From: Marinospirillum sp035271045
GTDB lineage: Bacteria > Pseudomonadota > Gammaproteobacteria > Pseudomonadales > Halomonadaceae
Length of the DNA stretch: 64,000 nt
Assembly: GCF_035271045.1 (NCBI RefSeq)
Contig: NZ_DATESC010000015.1
Coordinates: forward strand, 186,001 to 250,000
Direction of reading: 5' to 3'
Of this stretch, positions 1 to 9,828 are shown in pieces. Under the pieces are notes generated by a model. That model was not told the origin of the DNA. It was given only the letters and a program-made list of their open reading frames with translations, and did not search any database. Position 1 is the first letter of the stretch. Every line of letters starts with the position of its first letter. The translations under genes and the position numbers were made by a program.

Positions 1-312
1 TTCGCCTATCACAGGAAAGCGTGAATGCGCGGATTCTATTAGCCTAGACAAGAACTCACGGGGGTGTTGGTCAATTTTCACTACCGTCATGTGTGAGCGA
101 GGTATCATCACATCACCCACTTGCATATCGCTAAGCTGTAGCGCACCTTCTATAATTGTTAAAGCTTCACTAGCAATTAACTGCCTTTCTGAGGCATCTT
201 TAAGAAACTCTAACAACTCTAAACGGTTACGGGGTTCGGCAGAAAAAGCACCCAAAAGTTTATCAAACCAATTTTTGGAAGGTTGTAGTTGACTCGATCG
301 GTCTTCGTTCAT
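1..312 (-). CDS. corC: CorC-type Mg2+/Co2+ efflux protein, N-terminal 104 residues (cut by window edge)
   Basis: The reading frame from the ATG at 310-312 runs off the left edge. It gives a protein starting MNEDRSSQLQPSKNWFDKLL, followed by a PRNRLELLEFLKDA stretch and the start of the first CBS domain (DVMIPRSHMTVVKI). This matches the N-terminus of the CorC/HlyC family, cytosolic CBS plus CorC_HlyC proteins tied to magnesium and cobalt efflux. It is the last visible gene of the miaB-phoH-ybeY-corC run, the usual order in Pseudomonas-like genomes, with 17 bases between it and ybeY. Only about a third of the protein is present, so the C-terminal CorC_HlyC domain cannot be checked. Confidence 0.93.
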   Translation of the reverse strand, partial: MNEDRSSQLQPSKNWFDKLLGAFSAEPRNRLELLEFLKDASERQLIASEALTIIEGALQLSDMQVGDVMIPRSHMTVVKIDQHPREFLSRLIESAHSRFPVIGE

Positions 313-329
313 GGTATTTGTTAATCAAC

Positions 330-821
330 CTAGATTATTGCGATGTAAGGATTGTTGATGCCTAACTTAGCCAGTAATGCAATTTCTAAGTTTTCCATCA
401 ATTCGGCTTCTGGTTCTGTTTCATGGTCATAGCCTTGTAGGTGCAGCATACCGTGGATAACAAGGTGCGCCCAATGACTTAACACTGGCTTTTGTTGTTC
501 TGCTGCTTCTTTTATTACCTTAGGCAAACAGATCACCAAGTCACCCAATAAACTTAACTCAGCTTCAGCGGGTAAATCAATGGGGCTTTCAAAGGGAAAG
601 GATAAGACATTAGTCGGTTGGTTCTTGCCACGGTAGTCATTATTTAGCTGCTGACTTTCAGGGTTATCAACAATCCGAATGGTTACTTCAGGAGCTTTTG
701 GTGATGACAGTTGCAAAGCTAAACAACACCAAGTGAATAACTGCTCTTCAGGAGGACAAAGTTCTGGCTGTTCTGTTGCTAGCTGTACATCTAACCATAA
801 AGCAGGTTCATCAGTGTTCAT
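330..821 (-). CDS. ybeY: Endoribonuclease YbeY (rRNA maturation factor)
   Basis: This is a single-strand-specific endoribonuclease family acting in 16S rRNA 3' end maturation and ribosome quality control. The zinc-binding signature HGMLHLQGYDHE is present near the C-terminus, preceded by the conserved NNDYRGKNQPTNVLSFPFE segment. The ATG at 819-821 (MNTDEPALWLDV) is chosen because it begins one base after the phoH stop and gives 163 residues, near the family norm. The frame stays open further upstream, but that extension would overlap phoH. It lies between phoH and corC in an apparent operon. Confidence 0.95.
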   Translation of the reverse strand: MNTDEPALWLDVQLATEQPELCPPEEQLFTWCCLALQLSSPKAPEVTIRIVDNPESQQLNNDYRGKNQPTNVLSFPFESPIDLPAEAELSLLGDLVICLPKVIKEAAEQQKPVLSHWAHLVIHGMLHLQGYDHETEPEAELMENLEIALLAKLGINNPYIAII

Positions 822-822
822 G

Positions 823-1836
823 TTAAGACGATCGCCTTTTTTGTTGTTCAATTTCTGCCGCAGCTTCAGCAATATCGTAAGCTTCTACAATGCGCTGCAC
901 TAAAGGGTGACGGACGACATCACGGTTTTCAAAGCGCGTCATGCCAATGCCTGGTACATCTTTAAGTACCGTCATAACGTGCGTTAAGCCCGATGGCATA
1001 CCTTTGGGTAAATCAATTTGGGTAATGTCGCCGGTAATGACTGCCGTTGTACCAAAGCCAATTCGCGTTAAAAACATTTTCATTTGTTCACGCGTGGTGT
1101 TTTGACTTTCATCTAAAATAACGTAAGCGTTGTTTAAAGTACGACCACGCATAAAAGCTAACGGCGCTACTTCAATCAAATTCTTTTCAATCATTTTAGC
1201 AACTTGTTCAAACCCTAGCATTTCATACAAGGCATCGTAAAGTGGACGCAAATAAGGGTCTATTTTTTGCGCTAAATCACCGGGCAAAAAACCTAACTTC
1301 TCACCCGCTTCCACCGCTGGACGCACCAGTAAAATACGTCTAATTTCATCTTTCATCAAAGCTTCAACAGCACAAGCAACGGCCAAATACGTTTTACCCG
1401 TTCCGGCAGGGCCAATACCAAAGTTAATATCGTGTCGGCGAATCGAGTCCACATAGCCCTGTTGGTTTGCGCCGCGTGCACGCACCTTTAATTTAGGAGT
1501 ACGAATCGACGTAGGGGTAAATGTTTCGGTTACGCCCTCTTCTTCTAGCGCTGCCATGCCTGCTTCTTGTAAATGCAGGTGAACCGTTTCTAATTGTAAA
1601 TCTTCGCTGGCGGTTTCTTTATACAGCTGCTCTAAAATAGCCGCTGCAACGTTAGTGCGTCTGGCCTCACCGCTGATTTCAAAATCATGCCCACGATTAC
1701 GAAGGCTTACGCCCAAACGCTGTTCAATTAGCTTTAAATGGTCGTTATGTAAACCGCAAAGGCTTGCTAAACGGCTGCTGTTTAAAGGTTGTAACGAAAG
1801 CTGAATAATACGCTGTCCCGATAGAGCATCTTGCAT
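823..1836 (-). CDS. phoH: PhoH-like ATPase (YbeZ)
   Basis: A 337-residue PhoH-family P-loop protein. It has a Walker A motif GPAGTGKT at residues 142-149 and a Walker B/DESQN segment (YVILDESQN) at 238-246. The N-terminal 120 residues carry the KH-like region typical of YbeZ proteins. An AAGGA ribosome site lies 8 bases before the ATG. The stop codon is one base from the ybeY start, so the two are probably translationally coupled. YbeZ partners YbeY in RNA metabolism in related bacteria; that role here is inferred from gene order. Confidence 0.94.
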   Translation of the reverse strand: MQDALSGQRIIQLSLQPLNSSRLASLCGLHNDHLKLIEQRLGVSLRNRGHDFEISGEARRTNVAAAILEQLYKETASEDLQLETVHLHLQEAGMAALEEEGVTETFTPTSIRTPKLKVRARGANQQGYVDSIRRHDINFGIGPAGTGKTYLAVACAVEALMKDEIRRILLVRPAVEAGEKLGFLPGDLAQKIDPYLRPLYDALYEMLGFEQVAKMIEKNLIEVAPLAFMRGRTLNNAYVILDESQNTTREQMKMFLTRIGFGTTAVITGDITQIDLPKGMPSGLTHVMTVLKDVPGIGMTRFENRDVVRHPLVQRIVEAYDIAEAAAEIEQQKRRSS

Positions 1837-1861
1837 CGAGTATATCCTTGATAACTATAAT

Positions 1862-3211
1862 TTAATCCGCCAAACAACCGCGTAAAGAATTGGTGTAAAC
1901 ACCTTTAATAAGGACATCAACAAATTGCCCAATATAATCAGTGGGGTTGTCGCAGCTAACGTTAACAATGCGGTTATTTTCAGTACGGCCGGTAAACTGC
2001 CCAGGATCTTTGGTGGCTAAACCCGTCACTAAAATACGCTGCGTGCTGCCTAACATACGGCGGCTAATTTGCTGCGCTTGCTGAGTAATACGCGCTTGCA
2101 GCCTTGCTAAGCGTTCTTTCTTAACCGCTTCCGGTAGGTCATCAACCATATCTGCAGCAGGCGTTCCAGGGCGAGCGCTAAAAATAAAGGAATAAGAAAT
2201 ATCAAAACCAATTTCTTCGATTAAATCCATCGTTTGTTCAAAATCCGCTTCGGTTTCACCAGGAAAGCCAATGATAAAGTCAGAAGAAAAACAAATATCA
2301 GGGCGATTAGCACGAATACGCTGCATTTTATCCACGTACTCAGCGCGATTATGACCGCGTTTCATGGCGGTTAATATCGCATCTGAACCTGATTGTACGG
2401 GCAAGTGTAAATGGCTAACCAGCTTAGGCTCGTGTTTAAACACTTCAATAAGGCTGTCAGAAAACTCGACAGGATGTGAAGTGGTAAAACGAATTCGGTC
2501 AATGCCTTCAACGGCCGCAACGCAAGTAATTAACTCCGCTAAATCAATTTCATCGTCATCTTCATTTAAGCCATTGTAAGCATTAACATTTTGACCTAAT
2601 AAATTAATTTCTCGAACACCTTGGTCGGCTAGCTGTTGCACTTCAAGCATGACATCAGCAAAAGGCCGTGAAACTTCTTCACCGCGTGTGTAAGGCACAA
2701 CACAAAAAGTACAGTATTTAGAACAGCCTTCCATCACCGATAAATACGCCGTAACGCCTTCCACTTTGGGCGCAGGCAGATTATCAAATTTTTCGATTTC
2801 AGGAAAAGTAACATCAACCATTGGAATTTTAGTACTGCGTGTTGCATCTATCATTTCGGGGACACGGTGCAGCGTTTGTGGCCCAAACACCAAGTCAACA
2901 ATCGGCGCACGCTTACGAATATTATCGCCTTCTTGACTAGCAACACAGCCACCCACGCCAATTAATAAGTCAGGGTTTTTAGCTTTTAATTTCTTCCATC
3001 GGCCTAATTGATGAAAAACCCTTTCTTGGGCTTTTTCACGAATCGAACAAGTATTGAGTAGAATAACGTCGGCTTCGTTTTCATCATCTGTTAATTCTAG
3101 CTGGTGGGAAACGCCCAATAAGTCTGCCATACGGGATGAATCGTATTCATTCATTTGGCAACCGTGCGTTTTTATAAACAATTTTTTGGTGATGGTGCTA
3201 GTTTCGGACAT
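1862..3211 (-). CDS. miaB: tRNA-2-methylthio-N6-dimethylallyladenosine synthase MiaB
   Basis: A radical-SAM methylthiotransferase that adds the 2-methylthio group to i6A37 of tRNA. The N-terminus has the UPF0004 domain (KTHGCQMNEYDSS, then conserved cysteines at LLNTCSIREKA and GVGGCVA). The radical-SAM CxxxCxxC is seen in GCSKYCTFCVVPY, and a C-terminal TRAM domain follows (FTGRTENNRIVNV). The ATG at 3209-3211 gives 449 residues starting MSETSTITKKLFIK. An in-frame TTG 12 bases upstream sits only 2 bases after an AAAGG, so the exact start is uncertain. It leads the miaB-phoH-ybeY-corC gene run. Confidence 0.96.
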   Translation of the reverse strand: MSETSTITKKLFIKTHGCQMNEYDSSRMADLLGVSHQLELTDDENEADVILLNTCSIREKAQERVFHQLGRWKKLKAKNPDLLIGVGGCVASQEGDNIRKRAPIVDLVFGPQTLHRVPEMIDATRSTKIPMVDVTFPEIEKFDNLPAPKVEGVTAYLSVMEGCSKYCTFCVVPYTRGEEVSRPFADVMLEVQQLADQGVREINLLGQNVNAYNGLNEDDDEIDLAELITCVAAVEGIDRIRFTTSHPVEFSDSLIEVFKHEPKLVSHLHLPVQSGSDAILTAMKRGHNRAEYVDKMQRIRANRPDICFSSDFIIGFPGETEADFEQTMDLIEEIGFDISYSFIFSARPGTPAADMVDDLPEAVKKERLARLQARITQQAQQISRRMLGSTQRILVTGLATKDPGQFTGRTENNRIVNVSCDNPTDYIGQFVDVLIKGVYTNSLRGCLAD

Positions 3212-3370
3212 AAGAGGGAACAAGACCTTTAAAGTTTGATGATGGGAATTATACAGAGGGATGCCGCCTAAGTGCTAGTCAACAAGAAAGCATCGGTTTG
3301 CTATATTGGTAGTTGAGTTAGCAATGGATATGACTATTTTTTTATTTATTTTTTAAACTAGGAAAAAAAC

Positions 3371-4051
3371 ATGGATAAAGTCTATTGGGAAGACGTGTGG
3401 CGTAACGATAAACTGGGTTTTCATCAACCACAAGTCAATCGGCATTTACAGCGTTTTTGGCAAAGGTTAGAACTTACACCAGATAGCCGTGTTTTTGTGC
3501 CTTTATGCGGTAAAAGTTTAGATATGGATTGGTTATTGTCGGAAGGGCATGAAGTGATTGGTGCTGACTTATCAGAAAAAGCCCAACAAGAATACCTTAT
3601 TACCCACGATGAGCCAGTACGTTACAACCAAGAACACCAGTTAAAATTTGCGTGGCAAGGGCGCTTATTATTTGTAGCAGGCGATATTTTGCACATGAAA
3701 CCTGAAATGCTGCGTTCAGTGGACGCTGTATATGATCGCGCTGCGCTAGTGGCATTAACACCAGCAGCAAGGCAAAACTATGCTTTATTTTTAGCGCACA
3801 GTTTAAAACCGAGCGCAAAAATGCTGTTGATTACCCGCCAAGCACCTAAAGAACAACAGATGCCACCTTTTAACATTACGGCAGCAGAAGTTGATGCGTT
3901 GTATGCCAGCAATTTTAAAATCGAGCACTTATTAACCGAGCAGCGAGCCGATGGCATTATTGAAGAAGCTTTTTTATTAAAACGTAAAGTACCAGCCGGA
4001 TTGATTCGCCTGCCCATAGAAGCAGGCGAGTCTCAAAAAGCTAGCACTTAA
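3371..4051 (+). CDS. tpm: Thiopurine S-methyltransferase (Tpm)
   Basis: A 226-residue SAM-dependent methyltransferase of the bacterial TPMT family. The diagnostic stretches are an N-terminal YWEDVWRNDKLGFHQPQVN, the VFVPLCGKSLDMDWL SAM-binding segment, and VYDRAALVALTP. Family members methylate thiopurines and have been linked to selenium and tellurium methylation; the physiological substrate here is unknown. It is monocistronic, starts at an ATG with an AGGA upstream, and converges on prc with only 3 bases between the stops. Pseudomonas tpm has the same length class. Confidence 0.93.
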   Translation: MDKVYWEDVWRNDKLGFHQPQVNRHLQRFWQRLELTPDSRVFVPLCGKSLDMDWLLSEGHEVIGADLSEKAQQEYLITHDEPVRYNQEHQLKFAWQGRLLFVAGDILHMKPEMLRSVDAVYDRAALVALTPAARQNYALFLAHSLKPSAKMLLITRQAPKEQQMPPFNITAAEVDALYASNFKIEHLLTEQRADGIIEEAFLLKRKVPAGLIRLPIEAGESQKAST

Positions 4052-4054
4052 AAG

Positions 4055-6127
4055 CTAGCGTTGGCTGGTTTGTAGGTGTGAAAAATCAAGTAGAATACGC
4101 CCTGCTTCTTCAAGAATAGCCGTATCAATTGGCGTGATTTTCTTTTCAGCATGGTCTTCATCAAGCTCATCTTCTAACTTACTAAGTGGCGTTAAACCTA
4201 AACCTTGACGGCGACGGTTTTCTATTACTAGCTGTTCCGTCTGCTCTTTTTCTTTTTCTAACTTACGCTGAGTGCGATTCAAGCTAATCCCTGGTGAATC
4301 TTCATGGCGGCTTAGCCAATCTGACTGATCGGTTAAAAACTGAAAGTTAGGGTCGTTAGCAATACGTTCTTTATGGTTTGCTTTAAGCCGTGTTAACGCT
4401 TGTTCAACGATAGACTGGCGTGGTGGCAACACGGCTTTTACCTGATCCCAAGGTAGCGCATTAGGTGAGGCACTTTCACCCACTTGTTTAGTATCAAATA
4501 AAGGCGGGAAAAGAATATCAGGAACTATGCCACGGTGTTGGGTGCTGTCACCAGAAATGCGATAAAACTTAGCACGGGTAATTTTTAGCTGCCCATAACT
4601 TAAATCCATAATGGTTTGCACAGTACCTTTACCAAAGGATTGTTCGCCAATCACTAGCCCACGGCCATAATCTTGAATCGCACCAGCAAAAATTTCAGAC
4701 GCTGAAGCTGACAAACGATTAATCACCACCGCTAATGGGCCGCTGTAGTGAATTTTGCCGCTGCTGTCGCCAAGAATATTCACCTTACCGTTAGCATCAC
4801 GAATTTGCACCGTTGGCCCACGCGAGATAAACAAACCGACTAAATCATTGGCCTCTTGTAACGCACCGCCACCATTATTGCGTAGATCAATGACTAAGCC
4901 GTTAATATTTTCTTCTTGCAGCTCATCAATTAACCGTGCGACATCGCGGGTAGTGCTGCGATAATCTTTGCTATTGCTGCGTTGGCCTTCAAAATCCAGG
5001 TAAAAAGTAGGTATTTCAATAACCCCAATACGGCGCAATTCACCGTCTATCGTGGTTTTAATAACCTTTTTACTGGCGGCTTGGTCTTCTAATTGGACAG
5101 CATTGCGTTCAATTTGTACGATACGGTGATTAGTGCTGTCGGCGGCTTGCACTTCTAAACGTACAATCGAACCTTTAGGGCCGCGAATCAAGTCGACCAC
5201 CTCGTCTAAACGCCAACCCACCACGTTTTCAATGGGTTCTTTTTTACCTTGACCCACACCTAAAATTTGATCACTCGGCTTTAATTGACCCTGTTTATCC
5301 GCTGGGCCACCGGCAACAAGGCTAACCACTTTAGTAAACTCATTATCGGTTTGCAGCATCGCACCAATACCGTCTAAAGAAAGCTTCATTTGAATACTAA
5401 AACTTTCACTGCGACGCGGCGAAAAGTAGTTGGTGTGTGGGTCAACGCTGGTAGTAAAAGCATTCATAAAGCCTTGAAAAATATCGTCACTATTGGTTTG
5501 CCGAATTCGATTTAGCTGATTTTCATAACGACGCACTAATAAATCGCGGGCTTCTTCAACACTTTTATCCGCATCCATTAAGCTTAATAGCTCATGTGTC
5601 ATGCGCTGCTGCCAATAAGTATCCAGCTCAGCCGTTGTTGCTGGCCAATCAACTTTGCGGCGATCACCATAAAAACGCTGATTTTTTTCAAAACTAAAAT
5701 GCGCTAATTGGTCTTTTAACTGCGTTAAATTATTTTCTAAGCGTTTAATGTGCAGTTGAGTCACTTGCAAAAAAAGCTCAAATGAATAATCTAAATCGCC
5801 TTTAACTAAAGCATTTTCTATTTTTAAAGTGTTGCTAAGAATGGTCTCTGCTTGTTTAGCCGTTAATAACGCTTTATTTGGATCAAGTTGCTTTAAGTAA
5901 CTTTCTAGTGTTTGTTTTTCAAGTTCTTTATTTAAAGTGACGGTTGCAAAATGCTGACGGGTCATCGAGCGAGTAATCTCGCGGGCTACTTGACGGTGAG
6001 CCTCTGAAGGCTGTAATTCTTCAAGCGGTGTATACTGGCGCGTGGAAGTTTCTGCTGCACTAGCCAAAGGCATAAAGCCAAGGGTTAAAAAGCAGATCAT
6101 CAAGCCACGCAGTAATTGCTTGTGCAT
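4055..6127 (-). CDS. prc: Tail-specific periplasmic protease Prc (S41A)
   Basis: A 690-residue carboxy-terminal processing protease. A Sec signal peptide is visible (basic MHKQLLRG, hydrophobic core, ASA-AET cleavage). A PDZ domain lies at about 240-330 and the S41 core at about 350-520. The SASASEIFAG motif gives catalytic Ser475, and SFGKGTVQ gives Lys500, the 25-residue spacing seen in E. coli Prc. The C-terminal helical region is rich in Lys/Glu. It degrades periplasmic proteins with unstructured C-termini and helps control peptidoglycan hydrolases. It is divergent from apeB. Confidence 0.96.
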   Translation of the reverse strand: MHKQLLRGLMICFLTLGFMPLASAAETSTRQYTPLEELQPSEAHRQVAREITRSMTRQHFATVTLNKELEKQTLESYLKQLDPNKALLTAKQAETILSNTLKIENALVKGDLDYSFELFLQVTQLHIKRLENNLTQLKDQLAHFSFEKNQRFYGDRRKVDWPATTAELDTYWQQRMTHELLSLMDADKSVEEARDLLVRRYENQLNRIRQTNSDDIFQGFMNAFTTSVDPHTNYFSPRRSESFSIQMKLSLDGIGAMLQTDNEFTKVVSLVAGGPADKQGQLKPSDQILGVGQGKKEPIENVVGWRLDEVVDLIRGPKGSIVRLEVQAADSTNHRIVQIERNAVQLEDQAASKKVIKTTIDGELRRIGVIEIPTFYLDFEGQRSNSKDYRSTTRDVARLIDELQEENINGLVIDLRNNGGGALQEANDLVGLFISRGPTVQIRDANGKVNILGDSSGKIHYSGPLAVVINRLSASASEIFAGAIQDYGRGLVIGEQSFGKGTVQTIMDLSYGQLKITRAKFYRISGDSTQHRGIVPDILFPPLFDTKQVGESASPNALPWDQVKAVLPPRQSIVEQALTRLKANHKERIANDPNFQFLTDQSDWLSRHEDSPGISLNRTQRKLEKEKEQTEQLVIENRRRQGLGLTPLSKLEDELDEDHAEKKITPIDTAILEEAGRILLDFSHLQTSQR

Positions 6128-6300
6128 CCGGTATTACTCCTAAAACAGTTTTTAAGCGATCAGCTTATAGTAAGGTATCAGCTATAGATTACAGGGTTTA
6201 GAATAAGTTTAATTTTCGGGTTAAAGCATACCGCATCGGGCTGGTGATAGCACAAAAAGTGACCAGCGATGATAAAAAAGCACCTAACAAAGTAACAACT

Positions 6301-7629
6301 ATGACAGGTAATAAATCAGTGACTCAACAGCAAGCAGTATTTAATCAAGGTCTAATTAGCTTCTTACAATCTTCACCCAGTCCCGCTCACGCTGCCGCAA
6401 CCATGGCGCATCAATTAGAAGCAGCAGGCTACCAAGCTTTAAATGAAGGTGATGAGTGGCAATTACAACCCGGTCAAGGCTATTGGTTAACACGTGGTGA
6501 TCGTTCCTTGATTGCGTTTCGTTTAGGCGAACACGCCGTTGCTGAAAGTGGTGTGCGTATGATTGGCGCACATACTGACAGTCCTTGCTTAAAAGTAAAA
6601 CCTAAAGCTGAACTGTTGCGTCATGGTTGTTTACAATTAGGGGTTGAAGTGTATGGCGGCGTGTTGTTGCACACTTGGTTTGACCGTGACCTTTCCTTAG
6701 CGGGGCAGGTTCATTTTCGTGACGAAGCCGGTCAATTAAAAGTAGCTTTGTTGAATATAGAAACACCCATTGCCATTATTCCTTCTTTGGCAATTCACCT
6801 AAACCGTGATGCCAATAAAAATTCAGAAGTCAATGCACAACTGCATTTGCCACCCATATTAGGCTTGAAAACAGGCGACAACCCAACGTTAGTTTTACGT
6901 AACTTAATTGCTGGTTGGTTACGCCGTGAAGGTCATGCAGTTAAAGAGGTCGTTGATTATGACTTGTGTTTTTATGACACTCAGCCACCGGCATTAATCG
7001 GTTTAGAGCAAGAATTTATTAGCGCGGCGCGTTTGGATAACTTGCTGTCTTGCTACACGGGTTTGCAAGCAATGTTAGCCGTCGATACACCACAACCCGC
7101 CACGTCTTTATTAGTGTGCAACGATCATGAGGAAGTGGGTAGCGCTTCAGCGATTGGTGCTGAAGGCCCATTTTTAGAAAGCGTGTTGCGGCGTTTAGCG
7201 GGTGAAGAACAGAAATATCAACGCATGATGGCGCGTTCGATGCTAATTTCTTGCGACAATGCTCACGCGTTGCACCCTAATTACGCAGATAAACACGATG
7301 AAAATCACGGTCCCAAATTAAACTTAGGCCCAGTGATTAAAATGAATGCCAATCAGCGTTATGCCACCAGCAGCGAAACCAGCGCATTATTTATTAGTTT
7401 TTGTGAAATGGCAAAAGTGCCTTATCAACGCTTTGTGGTTAGGTCGGATATGGGTTGCGGCAGCACTATTGGCCCAATTGCAGCCACTAAGTTAGGCGTA
7501 AGGGTTGTTGATGTTGGTGCGCCCCAATGGTCAATGCATTCCATTCGTGAAACAGCAGGCAGCAAAGACGCTTGGTATTTAGGCCAAGCGCTGCAAGCTT
7601 TTATTAGTAACTGGGATGGGCAAATTTAG
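6301..7629 (+). CDS. apeB: M18 family aspartyl aminopeptidase ApeB
   Basis: A zinc aminopeptidase of family M18, a cytosolic dodecamer in characterised members. Likely metal and catalytic motifs are GAHTDSPCLKVK, ISAARLDNLLSC, CNDHEEVGS, VRSDMGCGSTIGP and the C-terminal APQWSMHSIRE, all in family order. The open frame extends upstream to a GTG at 6244, but those 19 residues look unrelated to the family. The ATG at 6301 (MTGNKSVTQQ) is preferred even though no strong ribosome site precedes it. Length from there is 442 residues, slightly longer than Pseudomonas ApeB. Confidence 0.92.
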   Translation: MTGNKSVTQQQAVFNQGLISFLQSSPSPAHAAATMAHQLEAAGYQALNEGDEWQLQPGQGYWLTRGDRSLIAFRLGEHAVAESGVRMIGAHTDSPCLKVKPKAELLRHGCLQLGVEVYGGVLLHTWFDRDLSLAGQVHFRDEAGQLKVALLNIETPIAIIPSLAIHLNRDANKNSEVNAQLHLPPILGLKTGDNPTLVLRNLIAGWLRREGHAVKEVVDYDLCFYDTQPPALIGLEQEFISAARLDNLLSCYTGLQAMLAVDTPQPATSLLVCNDHEEVGSASAIGAEGPFLESVLRRLAGEEQKYQRMMARSMLISCDNAHALHPNYADKHDENHGPKLNLGPVIKMNANQRYATSSETSALFISFCEMAKVPYQRFVVRSDMGCGSTIGPIAATKLGVRVVDVGAPQWSMHSIRETAGSKDAWYLGQALQAFISNWDGQI

Positions 7630-7732
7630 TAGTAATTTACGAAAAAAGTACACCACCGCTATTGCTATGCCTAGAAAAAAAACACTGCGATAGCGCTGGT
7701 GCTTGTCGTGTAAAACACACCCTTTAGTTTGA

Positions 7733-8140
7733 TTAACCTTCTAGGCCTTGGCCTGCACCTTTGCTGGCAATTAACTCTATTTTGTAACCATCGGGGTCTT
7801 CAACAAAAGCGATTTCAGTAGAGCCGCCTAATACAGGGCCAGGTTCACGAGTGATTTTAGCGCCAGCAGCACGTAATTTATCGCAACTGCTGTAAACGTC
7901 GTCGACCTCAATCGCAATGTGACCATAAGCTGTACCAAGATCGTATTGGTCGACATCCCAATTATGCGTTAACTCAATCACCGTATTATCGGCTTCTTCA
8001 CCATAACCAACAAAGGCTAACGTATAACGGTACTCTGTATTTTTACTAGTGCGTAATAGTGTCATGCCCATGATTTGGGTATAAAAATGCAGCGATTTAT
8101 CCAAATCTCTGACACGAAACATAGTATGTAAAAGTCGCAT
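7733..8140 (-). CDS. gloA: Lactoylglutathione lyase (glyoxalase I)
   Basis: Converts the hemithioacetal of methylglyoxal and glutathione to S-lactoylglutathione. The 135-residue protein aligns closely with E. coli GloA: the metal ligands fall at His5, Glu56, His74 and Glu122, the same numbers as in the Ni2+-type enzyme. The short form lacks the insertions of the Zn2+-type enzymes, so nickel or cobalt dependence is expected. An AAGGA lies 6 bases before the ATG. It is the last core gene before the accessory operon at 8248-17727. Confidence 0.97.
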   Translation of the reverse strand: MRLLHTMFRVRDLDKSLHFYTQIMGMTLLRTSKNTEYRYTLAFVGYGEEADNTVIELTHNWDVDQYDLGTAYGHIAIEVDDVYSSCDKLRAAGAKITREPGPVLGGSTEIAFVEDPDGYKIELIASKGAGQGLEG

Positions 8141-8247
8141 GGTTAATCCTTATTTTATTAATGTAACTTTCTACTTTATTTATACCACTGTTTTTGCCTT
8201 CTTAGATTCAACTTGTTAGCCTGAATTTAATGCTCAAATGCAACTCA

Positions 8248-9828
8248 TTAAGTTAGGGTTGAATCTAGGATATGCAATACAGCGCGAGCACGGCTCATAC
8301 CCACATAGCGTAATAATTGCTGTTGCTGTACAGGCGCACCAGATTCATCTAAACAGATAATCACTGCAGTATTTTCCAAACCTTTAAATGCACCAATAGT
8401 AGTTAAACTAACAGCATTAGGAGGAAAGTTTTGCATCGCGTAGTCATCCAATACCATCACTTTACAGGGCAAAAGTCGGCCAAACTGCTGCATAAAATAT
8501 ACAGGGCATCTATCAGTTAAAATCGTCAACTCTGCGGCGGGTAAGCCACCGTACTCTAAAATCTCAGCAACAGATTGCTTTAACAGAGTTAAGCGATGTG
8601 CAGCATTCGTCACCTGAACAACCTTCACAGAAGGCCCAGCACCCACAGCTTCAATAGCCATATCTGCATTGGTATATTCACGGATAGCATCAAGAATATT
8701 AGCTGTATTACGACAATTGCGCCTTAGAGGAACCTGCACTGGCGCTAAGCGTTCTAGCTGGGCAAAAACCTGTGGATCAATTGCCCCAAATAAACCGGCC
8801 TGATTATTAATATCATGAAAAAATACCCAGCGACCTCGGGTAAAACCATCAGTTAAATAGGATTCAATCTGCGAAATAAACTGTATATCCAACACGTCCT
8901 GACCTTCATCAACCAACAAGGCATCATAGCAGTGTATGTGCGACCGCCGTGCTGCTATAGGCAGGCCTTCTAGTGTGCTAATGGTTAGATTAGGTAAACG
9001 AAACGCTGCAATTAAAAAGTTTTTTAGCCACGTAGAATGGCAAACAAGCAAAACTTGTTTGCCGGCAGATGTCCAACGCCTCGCCAACTCCATTGCCATC
9101 AAAGTTTTACCTGTACCGGCACTACCTGAACACATAACTCGAGGATTAGCGTCTACAACATCAAGCAACAATAGTTGTTGCTCAGTAAATTGTGTAATAC
9201 GCTCATTTACCCATTCCACTTGAGTATGCAAAGGTGTAATCGCAACCTGCTTGGGCCTTAACACATCCATTAACACTTTTATATCATCAGCGCTCAGCTG
9301 CTGAGGTGCTGATTCTTTGGCACACCAATATTGAATCAATTGTTTTAGCCAGCGCTCTAAAGCGCGATGCTGGCCATCTTGACAGAGCAAGGCTTTATCC
9401 CATTCAACTGACTCAGCACTTAAACGACAGTCAGGAAAAACCACTCCATAACCAAAAGTTATTTTTTTAAATAAAGTGTTGGTTAATTGCTGACTTAACC
9501 GCCCGCGCAAACTGTACATGGCACTTTCAGCCTGACGAAAAGGGCCTTCATAGGAAATAGTCTCGTATCCTTCTCGATTCATATAACCCCAGCGCTGACC
9601 ATCAAAGCTCACCCGACCACCTTTGATTTCTAAAGCAAACACACCCTGCGAACAACAAATTAAAAAATCCATCTCAGCACTACGCTTATAAGTATGCTGA
9701 GGCAACTTAAAAGAATGCAATGCAATAAATGTTGTATGGTACGGATGAAATGCTTCTCTTAGTGCATCAAAAATGCGCTTTTCTGCTTTACTAGATGTCG
9801 GATAAGGATTATCTGGCACCATCAGCAT
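8248..9828 (-). CDS. NERD nuclease-domain / SF1 helicase fusion of the DISARM-like operon
   Basis: A 526-residue two-domain protein. Residues about 10-115 form a NERD domain, a restriction-endonuclease-like fold. Candidate catalytic residues are Glu16, Asp54 (SAEMDFLI), Glu67 and Lys69 (FALEIKGG), and Gln99. The rest is a UvrD-type SF1 motor: Walker A GSAGTGKT at 235-242, DEGQD at 307-311, a GAFKGLENTAVI motif and a C-terminal YVGMSRARAVLHI motif. It is the last gene of the five-gene operon and follows its upstream neighbour with no spacer. A DNA-cutting or DNA-processing effector role is inferred from the domains, not shown. Such fusions also occur outside defence loci. Confidence 0.85.
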   Translation of the reverse strand: MLMVPDNPYPTSSKAEKRIFDALREAFHPYHTTFIALHSFKLPQHTYKRSAEMDFLICCSQGVFALEIKGGRVSFDGQRWGYMNREGYETISYEGPFRQAESAMYSLRGRLSQQLTNTLFKKITFGYGVVFPDCRLSAESVEWDKALLCQDGQHRALERWLKQLIQYWCAKESAPQQLSADDIKVLMDVLRPKQVAITPLHTQVEWVNERITQFTEQQLLLLDVVDANPRVMCSGSAGTGKTLMAMELARRWTSAGKQVLLVCHSTWLKNFLIAAFRLPNLTISTLEGLPIAARRSHIHCYDALLVDEGQDVLDIQFISQIESYLTDGFTRGRWVFFHDINNQAGLFGAIDPQVFAQLERLAPVQVPLRRNCRNTANILDAIREYTNADMAIEAVGAGPSVKVVQVTNAAHRLTLLKQSVAEILEYGGLPAAELTILTDRCPVYFMQQFGRLLPCKVMVLDDYAMQNFPPNAVSLTTIGAFKGLENTAVIICLDESGAPVQQQQLLRYVGMSRARAVLHILDSTLT